64,000 bases of DNA from Brumimicrobium sp033722555 (GCA_033722555.1 JAWVYS010000013.1:4025-68024), one strand, 5' to 3'. Shown: positions 36,819-46,604, numbered from the stretch's first letter. The notes: a model not told the origin generated them from the letters alone. Made by a program: numbers and translations.

Positions 36819-37702
36819 AAAAGATAGTTATAGGATCTCGGGGAAGTGATCTTGCACTGTGGCAGGCCAATTTTGTAAAGGCAGAGCTTGAAAAGGTCGG
36901 ACAGGAGGTTGAGATAAAGATTATTTCAACACAGGGAGACCGGGTACAGGATCTGAGTTTCGATAAAATGGAGGGGAAGGGATTTTTTACCAAGGAAATT
37001 GAAGCGGCTCTCCTGGATAAATCCATTGATCTGGCTGTTCATTCACACAAAGACCTGGAAACAACATCTCCGGAAGGGCTAAAAATAGCCGCGGTTTCTT
37101 CGAGGGAAGATCCTTCTGATGTTTTACTTATCAGAAAAGGTTGTTCAGACACTGGAATGCCACTCTCATTAAAAAGAAATGCGGTTGTGGGAACTTCTTC
37201 GGCGAGGAGAAAGGCACAGATCATTCATTTGAGAGATGACGTGGTCATTAAGGACATCAGGGGAAATGTTCCTACAAGGATAAATAAATTGAAGGAAGGA
37301 CAGTTTGACGCAATCTTGCTTGCGCTGGCGGGAATTAAAAGACTTGAACTCGATCTTTCGGATTTTGATGTGATCACACTGGACCCTACTTTTTTTGTCC
37401 CCGCTCCGGCACAGGGTGTTCTCGGATTACAAATCCGTGAGGAAGATGGATTACTCGCTGAAATACTTCAGAATTTAAACGACCAAACGGTTGAGCGAAG
37501 AATAAATGTGGAAAGGTCGGTCTTGAAAAAACTGAAGGGTGGATGTCAGATGCCTCTTGGTGTTTACTGTCCGAATGACAAGGACATCCATGTTGCCTTT
37601 GCAAAGAACTGGAAGAGCGGCGCGGAATTTTTTCATTATCAAAACGATGGATCCGGAGAGATTACAACTAAAATCGTAGAGGATCTTTTGACAAAGAGCT
37701 GA
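36815..37702 (+). CDS. hemC: Hydroxymethylbilane synthase (porphobilinogen deaminase)
   Basis: The protein has 295 residues. It opens IGSRGSDLALWQA, has the KDLETTSPEGL loop with catalytic Asp (D80, after HSHK), the substrate-binding TSSARRKAQI and RGNVPTR arginines, and the cofactor cysteine C244 in GGCQMPLG, to which the dipyrromethane is attached. It joins four porphobilinogens into hydroxymethylbilane. It is translationally coupled to hemA (4-bp overlap), and hemD starts 2 bp after its stop. Confidence 0.97.
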   Translation: MKKIVIGSRGSDLALWQANFVKAELEKVGQEVEIKIISTQGDRVQDLSFDKMEGKGFFTKEIEAALLDKSIDLAVHSHKDLETTSPEGLKIAAVSSREDPSDVLLIRKGCSDTGMPLSLKRNAVVGTSSARRKAQIIHLRDDVVIKDIRGNVPTRINKLKEGQFDAILLALAGIKRLELDLSDFDVITLDPTFFVPAPAQGVLGLQIREEDGLLAEILQNLNDQTVERRINVERSVLKKLKGGCQMPLGVYCPNDKDIHVAFAKNWKSGAEFFHYQNDGSGEITTKIVEDLLTKS

Positions 37703-37704
37703 TT

Positions 37705-38367
37705 ATGTTATACATATCAAGAGAAATAGAGGATAGGGATTTTCGGAATTTCCTAAAATCACATGATATCGAGTATGTGGATAAATCAATGATTTCTTTT
37801 GAACCCGTACCGTTTATAAAGCCTGAGGAGGAATATTCCATCATTTTTTTTTCAAGCCCGAGGGCCGTTAGCTTTTTCTTGAATTATACAGATATCAAAA
37901 AGGGTCTAACACTTGCGACAATCGGTAGATCAACCAGCGACGCAGTAGAAAAGCACGGTTTGCGTTCAAGCTTTGAAGGCAAGAATAGCGGAGATCCTGA
38001 TGAGGTAGCTAAGAAATTTGCAGAGTTTGTTCAGGATGAAAAGGTCTTGTTTCCTCAGTCTAATCTTTCAAAACGATCGGCACAGAAATATCTGCGCGAT
38101 GAGCAGTGTATTGACCTTGTTGTTTACGAAACGAAGTTAACGCCCTTTGAGCTTGTCGTTGTTCCGGACATTCTCATTTTTACAAGTCCTTCCAATGTAG
38201 AATCCTTTTTGAAAAAAAATCAGATTCATGATGGCTCACAAAAAATTATTGCCTGGGGACTGACCACAGAAAATTATTTGCGTGAAAAAGGGGTAACTAA
38301 AGTTGAAACCTTGCGACAAAGTACCTACGAGGAATTACTTGAGGTATTGGAGCGCGGAATCAGCTGA
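37705..38367 (+). CDS. hemD: Uroporphyrinogen-III synthase
   Basis: The protein has 220 residues, the normal size of this poorly conserved family. Two Rossmann-like lobes can be seen: IIFFSSPRAVSFFL near 50-63 and ILIFTSPSNVESFL near 155-168, each with the (S/T)SP(R/S)(A/N)V motif typical of HemD. The call rests on these motifs together with its place directly after hemC. It cyclises hydroxymethylbilane with ring D inversion. Its 3' end overlaps the convergent gene at 38360 by 8 bp. Confidence 0.88.
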   Translation: MLYISREIEDRDFRNFLKSHDIEYVDKSMISFEPVPFIKPEEEYSIIFFSSPRAVSFFLNYTDIKKGLTLATIGRSTSDAVEKHGLRSSFEGKNSGDPDEVAKKFAEFVQDEKVLFPQSNLSKRSAQKYLRDEQCIDLVVYETKLTPFELVVVPDILIFTSPSNVESFLKKNQIHDGSQKIIAWGLTTENYLREKGVTKVETLRQSTYEELLEVLERGIS

Positions 38368-38770
38368 TAAGAACTCCTTTTGTATTTAAGATGGGTAACT
38401 TTACGAAATACTCATCCTTAATTGTTTCGGATAAAAAAATATATTTTTTATCATACATTTTTTCACCTATCCAGAAACTTACCCAGTATTCGTTGTTGAG
38501 TCCGAAAAGCTCTTCCATGATGGGCTCAATTTTTTGAGCCGAATGTGGAGGGATGTCGCCAAGAGATTTTCGTAAGGTCGAGGTAATTACTTTTTCTTCG
38601 GTTTTTTGAGCAGTTGCATAACCTTTCGAAGTAACCAGAACTCCCTCCAGTTTGATATCTTTTCGATTCAGAATATATACGTTATAAACCGGGAGGCCTT
38701 CATCACCTTTTTCCTGAGCAACGGCAACCGATACATCGGTTACTTTTGGACCTTTTAATTCTTCTTTCAT
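38360..38770 (-). CDS. Conserved hypothetical protein of unknown function (136 aa)
   Basis: The protein has 136 residues, no signal peptide and no membrane helix, with a mixed alpha/beta composition. Conserved-looking stretches are YNVYILNRKDIKLEGVLVTSKGY (about 29-51) and NEYWVSFWIGEKMYDKKYIF. I recall similar proteins throughout Bacteroidota, some labelled phenylalanyl-tRNA synthetase subunit alpha; nothing here resembles PheS, so I would not use that name. It follows the serine hydrolase gene by 5 bp on the same strand, and overlaps hemD tail-to-tail by 8 bp. It is probably the last gene of the PGI-lipB-hydrolase operon. Confidence 0.75.
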   Translation of the reverse strand: MKEELKGPKVTDVSVAVAQEKGDEGLPVYNVYILNRKDIKLEGVLVTSKGYATAQKTEEKVITSTLRKSLGDIPPHSAQKIEPIMEELFGLNNEYWVSFWIGEKMYDKKYIFLSETIKDEYFVKLPILNTKGVLIS

Positions 38771-38775
38771 GGTTT

Positions 38776-39987
38776 TTACTCAACTTTATTTATTATTCGC
38801 AGAGCGATATCGTAAAATACAAAAAGATCTTTCGGATGATGCAGTTTAAAGGTCTGATCCTGGAGTTTTAAATCCTCTTGGGTGAATTTATCCAGCCTTT
38901 CATGTCCTGTGCGTACGATTACAGAGTTCAGAGTGGGTATTACAATAATATACTGGCCCAGAATTCCCCTGGCGTAGATTGCAGGATGTTCGGGGTGTTC
39001 ATAGCGCCAGAAATGCAGGCCGTAATAAGGGCTTTCTGCACCTGAGGGCTGCATCAAAAGAGTTAACGAAGAATCGGAAATTATTTGTTCACCGTTCCAT
39101 TTTCCTTTATTCAGGATCAGTTGCCCCACCCGCGCGTAATCTTCACTCGTTGCATAAATACAGCAGAAGGATTTTTCCATACCATTTTCATGATCCAGAC
39201 TCCAAAGGAGGTCATGTTGAGGATTTATTTTTCTCCAAAGATATTTTTCAAGAAAATCCGTCAATTCCATTTTGGTTGCTGAAGTTAGTATGAGGCCCAG
39301 CAGTTGACTGTTCCCGCTGGCATAATCGAACTCTTTACCAGGAGGGCCGGCAAAAGACACTTTCTTCATGATTGATCTTAAATCGCTCCCATAATAAGCT
39401 TCTGCATTATCGGATAGCGGATCGCTCCCGCTTTCGTTCCATTTTAAACCGCTTGACATCGCCAAAAGATGTCTTATCTTAACTATACTGTCTTTGGGTT
39501 CGAGAAAGTCAAGATAATCGGTAATAGGATCTTCAAAACTTTTGATGTATCCTTTATCTAAGGCTATTCCGCACAACAAACCAATGAAGCTTTTGGCAGC
39601 TGAAAAAGAATTGCTTTTGGTAGATTCTGTATGCTTTCCCCAATATTTTTCATGAACGATGGTTGAGTCACGGACAACCATGAAGGAGGTTGTTTTTAAA
39701 TCCAGGAGAGATTTTTCTTCCTCTTCAGTTAACGCAATTAATTCCTTGGCTTTTGGCCAGCTTTCAGAATTTCCTTGTGATTCAGCCCTTCGAACGGGAA
39801 AGACGAGCGAATCGTAAATTCCGGGACCCGACTTTCCCCTCAAATAAGTCTCTTTAAGGCCCTTGTATAAATACGTTCTTCCTGTGAAGAGAATAAATAG
39901 ATTTACAAAAACGATGATCGCCAAAAGGAGGTACACAATGGTCCTAAAAATTTTTCCGGCCCGTGATTTTTTCTTTTTTTTAGACAT
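38776..39987 (-). CDS. Serine hydrolase of the beta-lactamase / class C PBP family
   Basis: The protein has 403 residues. A basic N-terminus and one membrane helix (about 14-36) anchor it in the inner membrane, with the catalytic domain outside. The nucleophile motif SxxK is S129-A-A-K132. The second motif is Y222 in DYASGN, and RTG in VIVRTGHERLD fits the third, KTG-like box. Family members are esterases, D-aminopeptidases or DD-carboxypeptidases rather than true resistance enzymes. Its start overlaps the lipB stop by 8 bp. The substrate is not predictable. Confidence 0.9.
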   Translation of the reverse strand: MSKKKKKSRAGKIFRTIVYLLLAIIVFVNLFILFTGRTYLYKGLKETYLRGKSGPGIYDSLVFPVRRAESQGNSESWPKAKELIALTEEEEKSLLDLKTTSFMVVRDSTIVHEKYWGKHTESTKSNSFSAAKSFIGLLCGIALDKGYIKSFEDPITDYLDFLEPKDSIVKIRHLLAMSSGLKWNESGSDPLSDNAEAYYGSDLRSIMKKVSFAGPPGKEFDYASGNSQLLGLILTSATKMELTDFLEKYLWRKINPQHDLLWSLDHENGMEKSFCCIYATSEDYARVGQLILNKGKWNGEQIISDSSLTLLMQPSGAESPYYGLHFWRYEHPEHPAIYARGILGQYIIVIPTLNSVIVRTGHERLDKFTQEDLKLQDQTFKLHHPKDLFVFYDIALRIINKVE

Positions 39988-40678
39988 ACTCTATATTGAA
40001 AAGTTGTGCTATGTTATTTCTCAGCTTATCCTTAACGAGATCCATATTTATCGGTTCGCCAAGTTCCTTTTCCAGTGAAGTTACTGCTTTATCTTCTATT
40101 CCACAAGGGACTATATGGCCAAAATATTTGAGATCCGTGTTGATGTTAAAACCTATGCCGTGCATGGTTACCCATCTGGAGGACTTCACTCCCATGGCAC
40201 ATATTTTTCGTGCACGGGGGGTCTCACCCTCTAACCAGACACCGGTTAAACCCTCAACCCGTCCTGCATCTATCCCAAAATCGCTAAGGGTGAGAATAAC
40301 AGCCTCTTCGAGTAGACGCATATATTTATGTATGTCGGTAAAAAAATAACTTTCAAGGTCAAAAATAGGGTATGCAACCAGCTGTCCCGGCCCGTGATAA
40401 GTGATGTCGCCTCCCCGATTTATTTTATAATATGAAGCCCTGATTTCCTCCAGACGTGATTCATTTAAAAGAAGGTGGCTTTCCTTTCCACTTTTACCAA
40501 GTGTATAAACGTGAGGATGCTCGCAAAAAAGCAAGTAGTTTTTCGTATCGTCCTTTGATTCCCCTTTCCGCTGCTGAATTTTTAGATCAATGATCGAATT
40601 GAATAACTTTTCCTGATGCTTCCAGGCTTTGAGATAATCGATACTTCCAAGATCACTGAAAATTACTTTTGCAGGCAT
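39980..40678 (-). CDS. lipB: Octanoyltransferase LipB
   Basis: The protein has 232 residues. The family fold shows YYKINRGGDITYHGPGQLVAYP around 83-104, the catalytic lysine K158 in RKICAMGVK, and the catalytic cysteine C192 in VPCGI. It transfers octanoyl from acyl carrier protein to lipoyl domains of 2-oxoacid dehydrogenases and the glycine cleavage H protein. It starts 3 bp after the PGI/PMI gene stop and overlaps the hydrolase start by 8 bp. No lipA is present in the window. Confidence 0.96.
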   Translation of the reverse strand: MPAKVIFSDLGSIDYLKAWKHQEKLFNSIIDLKIQQRKGESKDDTKNYLLFCEHPHVYTLGKSGKESHLLLNESRLEEIRASYYKINRGGDITYHGPGQLVAYPIFDLESYFFTDIHKYMRLLEEAVILTLSDFGIDAGRVEGLTGVWLEGETPRARKICAMGVKSSRWVTMHGIGFNINTDLKYFGHIVPCGIEDKAVTSLEKELGEPINMDLVKDKLRNNIAQLFNIEYV

Positions 40679-40681
40679 GGA

Positions 40682-41668
40682 CTATTTTTTACTTAAGGAA
40701 TCTTTTAAATAATCGATTACTTTTATATCTACGGGATCGACGTTTTTCAGATCGGCCAGAAATACAGAGGCCCAGTCAACGATATGAATAAAATAAAAGG
40801 ATTCCTCGATAATAGATTTTCCTTTACCTTGAATAACCATCAGATGAGGTGTTTTGTTTCCGATGATCTCCTGACTTAATTGTGCCCGTAATTTATTTCT
40901 GTCCGTAAGATAATTGGAGATTAGGAAAATTGCCGCATATTCTGCATTTCCACCCTCCCAGCCAACGAGTTCGTTGTGATTCATCTCGGGAAAGACGTGG
41001 TGCCAGCAGAGTTGCTTACTGTTTTCGTTGAACTGCTGGCGTGCGCGTACGGCTACGGATTCTAGACTTGTATTCGCATAGATTACGCATAGCTTGTCTT
41101 TAATGAATTCAGCGAGTTTTTTCGCTTCGTCTTTTATCGTAATAAGTTCGTTGTTCAGTAAATGTCTGCACCTGTCTATCTGGCTAAGTGAATTTTCAGG
41201 AATAATGCCGCAAACTGAAAGAACCTTAATTAGTTGTATTACCGAAAAAGCCAGCATACTTCTGGGAGGATTGCCTCCGGGAACTTTAATACAGTCATAA
41301 CTGTTTTCTTTACAAAATTTAGCGAGTTCCCCACCGGAGGTGATGCCTACTATTGTTGCTCCTTTTTCTTTTGCTTTGTAGATCGCGGCAAGTGTCTCTT
41401 CAGTGTTTCCTGAATAGGAAGAGCCGATCACCAGGGAATTTTCATTAACAAAACCCGGAAGATGATAACTTTGAACTACGATTACGGGCGTTTTTGCCTC
41501 CGACGTAAACCATTGGGAAACCATTTTTCCTCCTATACCGGAGCCCCCCATTCCACAAATAACCACGTTGCTGTATTTATTTTGCTTACAGCCCTCTAAA
41601 GAGGCTTCATTTGCTATTTCTATTGCATCAGAAATGTGTTTTGGAAATTGAGCAACGAGTTTGTCCAT
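40682..41668 (-). CDS. Bifunctional phosphoglucose/phosphomannose isomerase
   Basis: The protein has 328 residues and two SIS domains. The first has GMGGSGIGGKMVSQW near 39-53 and SYSGNTEET near 88-96, both binding the sugar phosphate; EMNHNELVGWE carries the probable catalytic glutamate. The combined length and motifs match the small PGI/PMI branch rather than the classical 550-residue Pgi. It interconverts glucose-6-P, mannose-6-P and fructose-6-P and so can feed both glycolysis and GDP-mannose for glycans. It is the first gene of the minus-strand operon ending at 38360. Confidence 0.88.
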   Translation of the reverse strand: MDKLVAQFPKHISDAIEIANEASLEGCKQNKYSNVVICGMGGSGIGGKMVSQWFTSEAKTPVIVVQSYHLPGFVNENSLVIGSSYSGNTEETLAAIYKAKEKGATIVGITSGGELAKFCKENSYDCIKVPGGNPPRSMLAFSVIQLIKVLSVCGIIPENSLSQIDRCRHLLNNELITIKDEAKKLAEFIKDKLCVIYANTSLESVAVRARQQFNENSKQLCWHHVFPEMNHNELVGWEGGNAEYAAIFLISNYLTDRNKLRAQLSQEIIGNKTPHLMVIQGKGKSIIEESFYFIHIVDWASVFLADLKNVDPVDIKVIDYLKDSLSKK

Positions 41669-41743
41669 AACAGTTTATATATGTTTTTTGAGTATATGCA
41701 GTTTACTAAACGAGAAACGCTGTTTTTTCTTGTAAAATAAAGG

Positions 41744-41782
41744 AAAAAAAAGAAAACGCACCTTATTAAAGATGCGTTTTCT
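41744..41782 (-). terminator. Rho-independent terminator of the secreted protease gene
   Basis: A perfect 10-bp stem (AGAAAACGCA / TGCGTTTTCT at 41751-41760 and 41773-41782) with a 12-nt loop starts 22 nt after the protease stop. On the minus strand it is followed by seven T residues (41744-41750). Confidence 0.8.
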
Positions 41783-41803
41783 ATATTTAATTTGAAATGC
41801 GGT

Positions 41804-44800
41804 TTACATTTTATTCACTTTACGTGTCATTAAACCGTTTTCGTTCTGTAGCACCAAGGTGTAAATACCTTTCGCGATCTCACTGACATCGATTACGGTT
41901 TTGTTTTCATTCTTGGAAACATATTCAGCAACTAGCCTACCGTTGGCATCATATAATTTAACGGTCATCTCACTCATCGGCTGACCATAATCAACAACGA
42001 GGATGTCCTTCGCGGGATTCGGATAAACATTAACCATCCAGTCTGTATGCTCCGTAATTCCTGCGTCATCTTCGTAAATCACGTCTATTGTACATGTGTT
42101 CTGATTTCCACAATCATCCGTAACTGTTAGAGTTACAAGATTGCTTCCTAAACTCAGGGCAGTACCAGGAAGTGGTGACTGAGAGATAGAAGGACTGGTT
42201 GTACAGTTATCAGTAACTGTTGCCGAAATCATATAATCCGGCATTTGATTGCCTGATGAAGCCTGAACAGTATCTGAGGTAGAAGCACACGTTACCTGAG
42301 GCAAAATATCATCGTTGACAACAATAAACTGCGTTACATCGATAAAATTACCACAAATATCCGTTACCCGATATGTTCTTGTAATTGTCTCAGGACATGT
42401 ATTTCCGTCCGATACATCGCTCAAATGAGTTACTGTTGGGATACCGCAGTTATCTGCCGCATCTGTGACAGCATTAGAATTTGCTGCAGGTACATCACCG
42501 ATGCACTGAACATTTACAGTCGCCGGGTTGCTTGCGTTGGGGCTTGTATTATCTTGTACAGTAATAATTTGTTCTATAACCAAAATATTTCCGCAATCAT
42601 CAGTAACGTGGTATGTTCTTGTTACGGTTTCAGGACAAGTCATTCCATCACTCACATCGCTCACGAAAGATACCGTCGGAGTTGAACTGCAATTATCTGC
42701 CACATTCGTTACCACCGCTGTGTTCGGACCAGGAATATTTGAATTACATTCTACACTGATTCCTGAAGGAGCAGTTGCGGTAGGAGCGGTTACATCGTCA
42801 ATGACAATTGTTTGAACAATTTGAGTGACGTTTCCACAATCGTCTTCCACTCCATAAGTCCTAACAATCGTTTCAGGACATGTTTGTCCATCGCTAAGAT
42901 CACTCATGAAATAAACCGAAGGATTTGCAGTACAGTTGTCGCTTACACCAGTAATTAAGGCTGTATTCGGTGCCGGCACATCCGCTGAACACTGGAATGT
43001 AAGCGGGTTCAATGGGTTTGCAGACGGTGCTGTTGAATCATCGATTGTGATCGTTTGTACATGAGTTTCACTATTCCCACAGTTATCAGTTACCGTCCAT
43101 GTTCTCGTAATAATTTCAGGGCAGGTGTTTCCGTTCGAAACGTCGTTGTAGGTAATTGTCAGCCCTCCAGAGGCACAAACCGTTGTGGCGGTTAATTGCC
43201 CTGTGTTAGAAGGGTTCGTTGATTCATCACATTCTATTGTGGTGTTAGCAGGAGCATTGGTAATGGTTATACCGTTGTCGTTAACCACGGTTACCTGGAT
43301 TTGACAATTTCCTGTATTTCCGCACTCGTCTTCCGCAGAGATGGTAACCGTATGTGTTCCGGGGGTAAGAGAGGTTCCTGCCGCCGGATTTTGAGTAATT
43401 ATCAGGTTGGCATTCGATGTACAGTTGTCACCGAAGGTTGCGCCCGTTGTGTAATCCGGAGCCGGTACAGATCCCGTGGTTGTATTGAGTTGATCCGTGG
43501 ATTGACCGCAAACTACCGTCGGTGCTGTATTGTCCTGTACGCTAATTGTCTGAACATGGGTTTCTGTATTTCCACAGTTATCAGTTGCTGTCCAGGTTCT
43601 TGCAACCGTATAAGCGTTAACACAGGAGCCCGAGGTGATATTGTCAGTGTAAGAAATGTTAAGACCACCTGTTCCACATGAAGTTGTAGCTGTCAAGCTA
43701 CCAGTATTTGACGGGTCTGTAGATTGATCACATTCGATAATTATGTCATTCGGTGTATTTGTAATAGTGATCAATTCATTGTTTTGAACTGTCACAGAAA
43801 TAGAGCATGAGCCGATATTTCCACATTCGTCTTCAGTAGTAATGGTCACTGTATAATTTCCTGCCCCAAGAGATGTTCCTGCAGCCGGGCTTTGAGTAAT
43901 AGTTAAATTCGCATTCGATGAACAGTTATCAGAGATTGTGCTTCCGGCAATATAATCGGGTAAAGTAGCACTTCCTCCAAAAGTGTTTATTACATCACTT
44001 GTCACTCCACAGTTCACCACAGGCGCGGTGTTATCCTGAACAGTAATGGTTTGAACGTGAGACTCAGTATTTCCGCAGTTATCCGTTACTGTCCATGTTC
44101 TGGTTATTGTGTAAGCATTAGCACAAGAGCCTGCGGTGATGTTATCTGTATAGTTTACAGTTAAGCCTCCCGATGGACAACCCGTGGTTGCAGTTAACTG
44201 ACCTGTATTAGAAGGGTTTGTTGACGCATCACATTCAATGGTAATATCGGGAGGAATATTGGTTAAAGAAATACCGACGATCACTCCTGACAAGTTAATA
44301 TCATCAATTGCCAGATAATACTGATTTGCTAAACTGGTACAATGCCAGCCTACATAATATTCTCCGTTGGCCGGAACTGTAAAGGTAGTAGTTTCCTGTG
44401 TCCATGAATTATTTTGTAAAGTAGGGGGATTCTGGATACTTGTTGTCATAGCAGCCACAGTTTGATCCGTGCCAAGGAACACTTCCAGTTCTTCGGGATA
44501 ATTTGCGTCCGTGGTCCACCAATAACTCAGCGTATAAGTTGCACCGGCAACGAGATCCATACAACCGGTTATTATCCAATCGTTTGCAGGGCTGGTCGTG
44601 TTATAAAGATAACCAGCAACTATGTCGCCTCCATGCGCTCCTTGGGGCGGAGTTGTTGAGAAATTATATAAACTCCAGGTTTGAGAATCACCGTTTGCGT
44701 TTATTACTACCCACTGAGAAAGGTCTTCACCTGTTTCAAAGCCCATTGTATAAGCACTTGCAACAGGGTCTCCACAAACGATCGCATTTACGGTAATATA

Positions 44801-46513
44801 ATTAACTTTCGTTTCAGTATCCGTTCCCTGAGCGTTTGAAGCTGTAAGTTCCACTGTATATGTTCCCGCAACATTAAATTGCACCTGAGGGTTTTGATCG
44901 GTTGCTGAAGTACCGTTTACATACGCCCATTCAACCGTGTTGCTACCTGGTGTAATTGTCCAACTCCAAGTATTTGGTACTCCGGTGGTTAAGTCTGTAA
45001 AGTTTACTATATCGCCCTCGAAAACAGTCGTTTGATTCGCTGTAAAATCTGCAACAGGAGGAGCGGGAGGACTACATGGATCACTCGATCCGTTCATCAC
45101 TAGAACTCCTGAGTTAACAGGATCTAACCACGGTTGTAACTGTTCGTTAGCATTTGTTCCATTGGAAGCCCAGTGATAGGACATTTTCCCATATTGATCC
45201 GGGTTGTTTGGAGTGGAACAAAATGAAGAACCACCGGTAAGCGTACCCATGATCCAAGAATTTTCGTTACTTCCTGAACCGGTATATCTAAAAATAGGGC
45301 TACCGGATGACCCTCCTTCTGTTACGCCATGTCCGTTAGTGGTTGCCGACCAGGTAACACGCCAGTGTGACCCTGTAGCCGTACCCCACTGGGTAGTTTG
45401 CAGATTCGTTGTATAAGTCGATATTTTCTTAATATCTCCTGATGGGTGATGTATTCCTACACCCTCCGAGGAAGTAGTGTTATTCGCATCCCACCCATTC
45501 CAATACGCGTTGTAAGATTTGAGCGTATTTATGGTAGTTGCCTCGTTTGCAGATGTTCCAATCTGTACCAAAAGAAAATCAGAACCGCTGTTTCCTCCGC
45601 CGTCATTAGAATCTGAAATTCTGAAACAACTTTGAATGGAATTGTCAAGTAAAGTTCCTGTGGAGCTAGGGTTAGTACATCCCGGAGCTTCGTATCCAAA
45701 ATAGAAGACCCAGTTATTCATGTCCGCCGCACTCGTATTAACACCACAGTGAAGTGCTGTTAGAAATAGTGGCTTACAATCCTGAGCTGTATTGTTGACC
45801 AAAGATCCGGTACATAAACCTGCGGATCCACCGTCTACAATATAAATACGAGCAACCCCGGCTTTTTCATCCTGCCAGAAATCTCCTTCAGGTGTACAGT
45901 TTACATTTACCTGACAGGGGTCAGATTCGTTAATCTTGTTAACCATCGGATTACCTGTGGAACGGTAATTATAAAATATATTTTCCAGGAAAGCTACGGT
46001 CTGACCTGCAGATTTTGCAGGTTCAAAAATTTCAAGAATAATCTCATCTCCGTAGACCATAGGCAGGAAAAATCCGTTGTCAGGTCTGTTGTCAGCTGAA
46101 GTATATAATTTGGAATAGTGCCAGTTACCCTTGTTGAATGCGCGTATGGTTCCTCCTGAGGGTAAATGAAAATTACTGAATTCCAGGGATAATGCATGGG
46201 CACCATCACTTTTAATTACCGCAGAAAGTTTTCTGTCTCCGTTAGGCAATGTTTCCCACTGACCAAACTGGATCATATCCTGATTAACAGGCAAAGCAAC
46301 TCCAATACGATATAGTTCACCGTTTTTGTCAGAAGCAGCATCCTGAACAGCTATGGCTGCAAGATCTGGAGCCGGGGTAATCAAAATAGGGGTATTTTTG
46401 TCAACTACTGATTTTGTGGCCGGAACGGTCTGCGGTAAACCCAGTGGTTTTGTCTGAGAATAGGTAATACCCCAAAAAAGGGAAAATAAAATTATTAGCA
46501 CATAATTTTTCAT
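41804..46513 (-). CDS. Secreted trypsin-fold (lysyl endopeptidase-like) protease with nine repeat units and T9SS type A domain
   Basis: The protein has 1569 residues. A signal peptide (1-20, ending TYSQ) precedes a propeptide-like region (about 21-200) and an S1 protease domain (about 200-475). Its triad is H255 in TALHC, D312 in SGSDFLL and S403 in GGSSGSP, resembling Achromobacter lysyl endopeptidase. A PKD domain (about 485-575) and a cleaved-adhesin/MAM-like domain (about 578-745, GFETGEDLSQW) follow. About 680 residues of HYR-like repeats carry nine (T/E)D(N/E/D/I)CGN motifs. A T9SS type A sorting domain ends the protein (about 1495-1569, VYPNPAKDI). It is probably a surface-anchored or released digestive protease; Lys specificity is inferred. 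Confidence 0.9.
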   Translation of the reverse strand: MKNYVLIILFSLFWGITYSQTKPLGLPQTVPATKSVVDKNTPILITPAPDLAAIAVQDAASDKNGELYRIGVALPVNQDMIQFGQWETLPNGDRKLSAVIKSDGAHALSLEFSNFHLPSGGTIRAFNKGNWHYSKLYTSADNRPDNGFFLPMVYGDEIILEIFEPAKSAGQTVAFLENIFYNYRSTGNPMVNKINESDPCQVNVNCTPEGDFWQDEKAGVARIYIVDGGSAGLCTGSLVNNTAQDCKPLFLTALHCGVNTSAADMNNWVFYFGYEAPGCTNPSSTGTLLDNSIQSCFRISDSNDGGGNSGSDFLLVQIGTSANEATTINTLKSYNAYWNGWDANNTTSSEGVGIHHPSGDIKKISTYTTNLQTTQWGTATGSHWRVTWSATTNGHGVTEGGSSGSPIFRYTGSGSNENSWIMGTLTGGSSFCSTPNNPDQYGKMSYHWASNGTNANEQLQPWLDPVNSGVLVMNGSSDPCSPPAPPVADFTANQTTVFEGDIVNFTDLTTGVPNTWSWTITPGSNTVEWAYVNGTSATDQNPQVQFNVAGTYTVELTASNAQGTDTETKVNYITVNAIVCGDPVASAYTMGFETGEDLSQWVVINANGDSQTWSLYNFSTTPPQGAHGGDIVAGYLYNTTSPANDWIITGCMDLVAGATYTLSYWWTTDANYPEELEVFLGTDQTVAAMTTSIQNPPTLQNNSWTQETTTFTVPANGEYYVGWHCTSLANQYYLAIDDINLSGVIVGISLTNIPPDITIECDASTNPSNTGQLTATTGCPSGGLTVNYTDNITAGSCANAYTITRTWTVTDNCGNTESHVQTITVQDNTAPVVNCGVTSDVINTFGGSATLPDYIAGSTISDNCSSNANLTITQSPAAGTSLGAGNYTVTITTEDECGNIGSCSISVTVQNNELITITNTPNDIIIECDQSTDPSNTGSLTATTSCGTGGLNISYTDNITSGSCVNAYTVARTWTATDNCGNTETHVQTISVQDNTAPTVVCGQSTDQLNTTTGSVPAPDYTTGATFGDNCTSNANLIITQNPAAGTSLTPGTHTVTISAEDECGNTGNCQIQVTVVNDNGITITNAPANTTIECDESTNPSNTGQLTATTVCASGGLTITYNDVSNGNTCPEIITRTWTVTDNCGNSETHVQTITIDDSTAPSANPLNPLTFQCSADVPAPNTALITGVSDNCTANPSVYFMSDLSDGQTCPETIVRTYGVEDDCGNVTQIVQTIVIDDVTAPTATAPSGISVECNSNIPGPNTAVVTNVADNCSSTPTVSFVSDVSDGMTCPETVTRTYHVTDDCGNILVIEQIITVQDNTSPNASNPATVNVQCIGDVPAANSNAVTDAADNCGIPTVTHLSDVSDGNTCPETITRTYRVTDICGNFIDVTQFIVVNDDILPQVTCASTSDTVQASSGNQMPDYMISATVTDNCTTSPSISQSPLPGTALSLGSNLVTLTVTDDCGNQNTCTIDVIYEDDAGITEHTDWMVNVYPNPAKDILVVDYGQPMSEMTVKLYDANGRLVAEYVSKNENKTVIDVSEIAKGIYTLVLQNENGLMTRKVNKM

Positions 46514-46549
46514 AGTTTATATATTTGGATTAAATAAATTTTAGCTTTT

Positions 46550-46579
46550 CAAAAGTATAAAATTCAATCGGAAAACAAA
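46550..46579 (-). promoter_or_regulatory. Bacteroidota-type promoter of the secreted protease gene
   Basis: On the minus strand TTTG (46576-46579) is followed after 18 bp by TACTTTTG (46550-46557); both elements are exact matches. Transcription would start near 46543, giving a leader of about 30 nt to the start at 46513. This is the best promoter match in the window. Confidence 0.65.
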
Positions 46580-46604
46580 ATAATATTTAACTTTTACCCC
46601 TGTA

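Noticed and set aside
38360..38770. Phenylalanyl-tRNA synthetase alpha subunit
   Set aside because: The label is attached to similar short proteins in databases, but the sequence lacks all class II synthetase motifs and is less than half the size of PheS.
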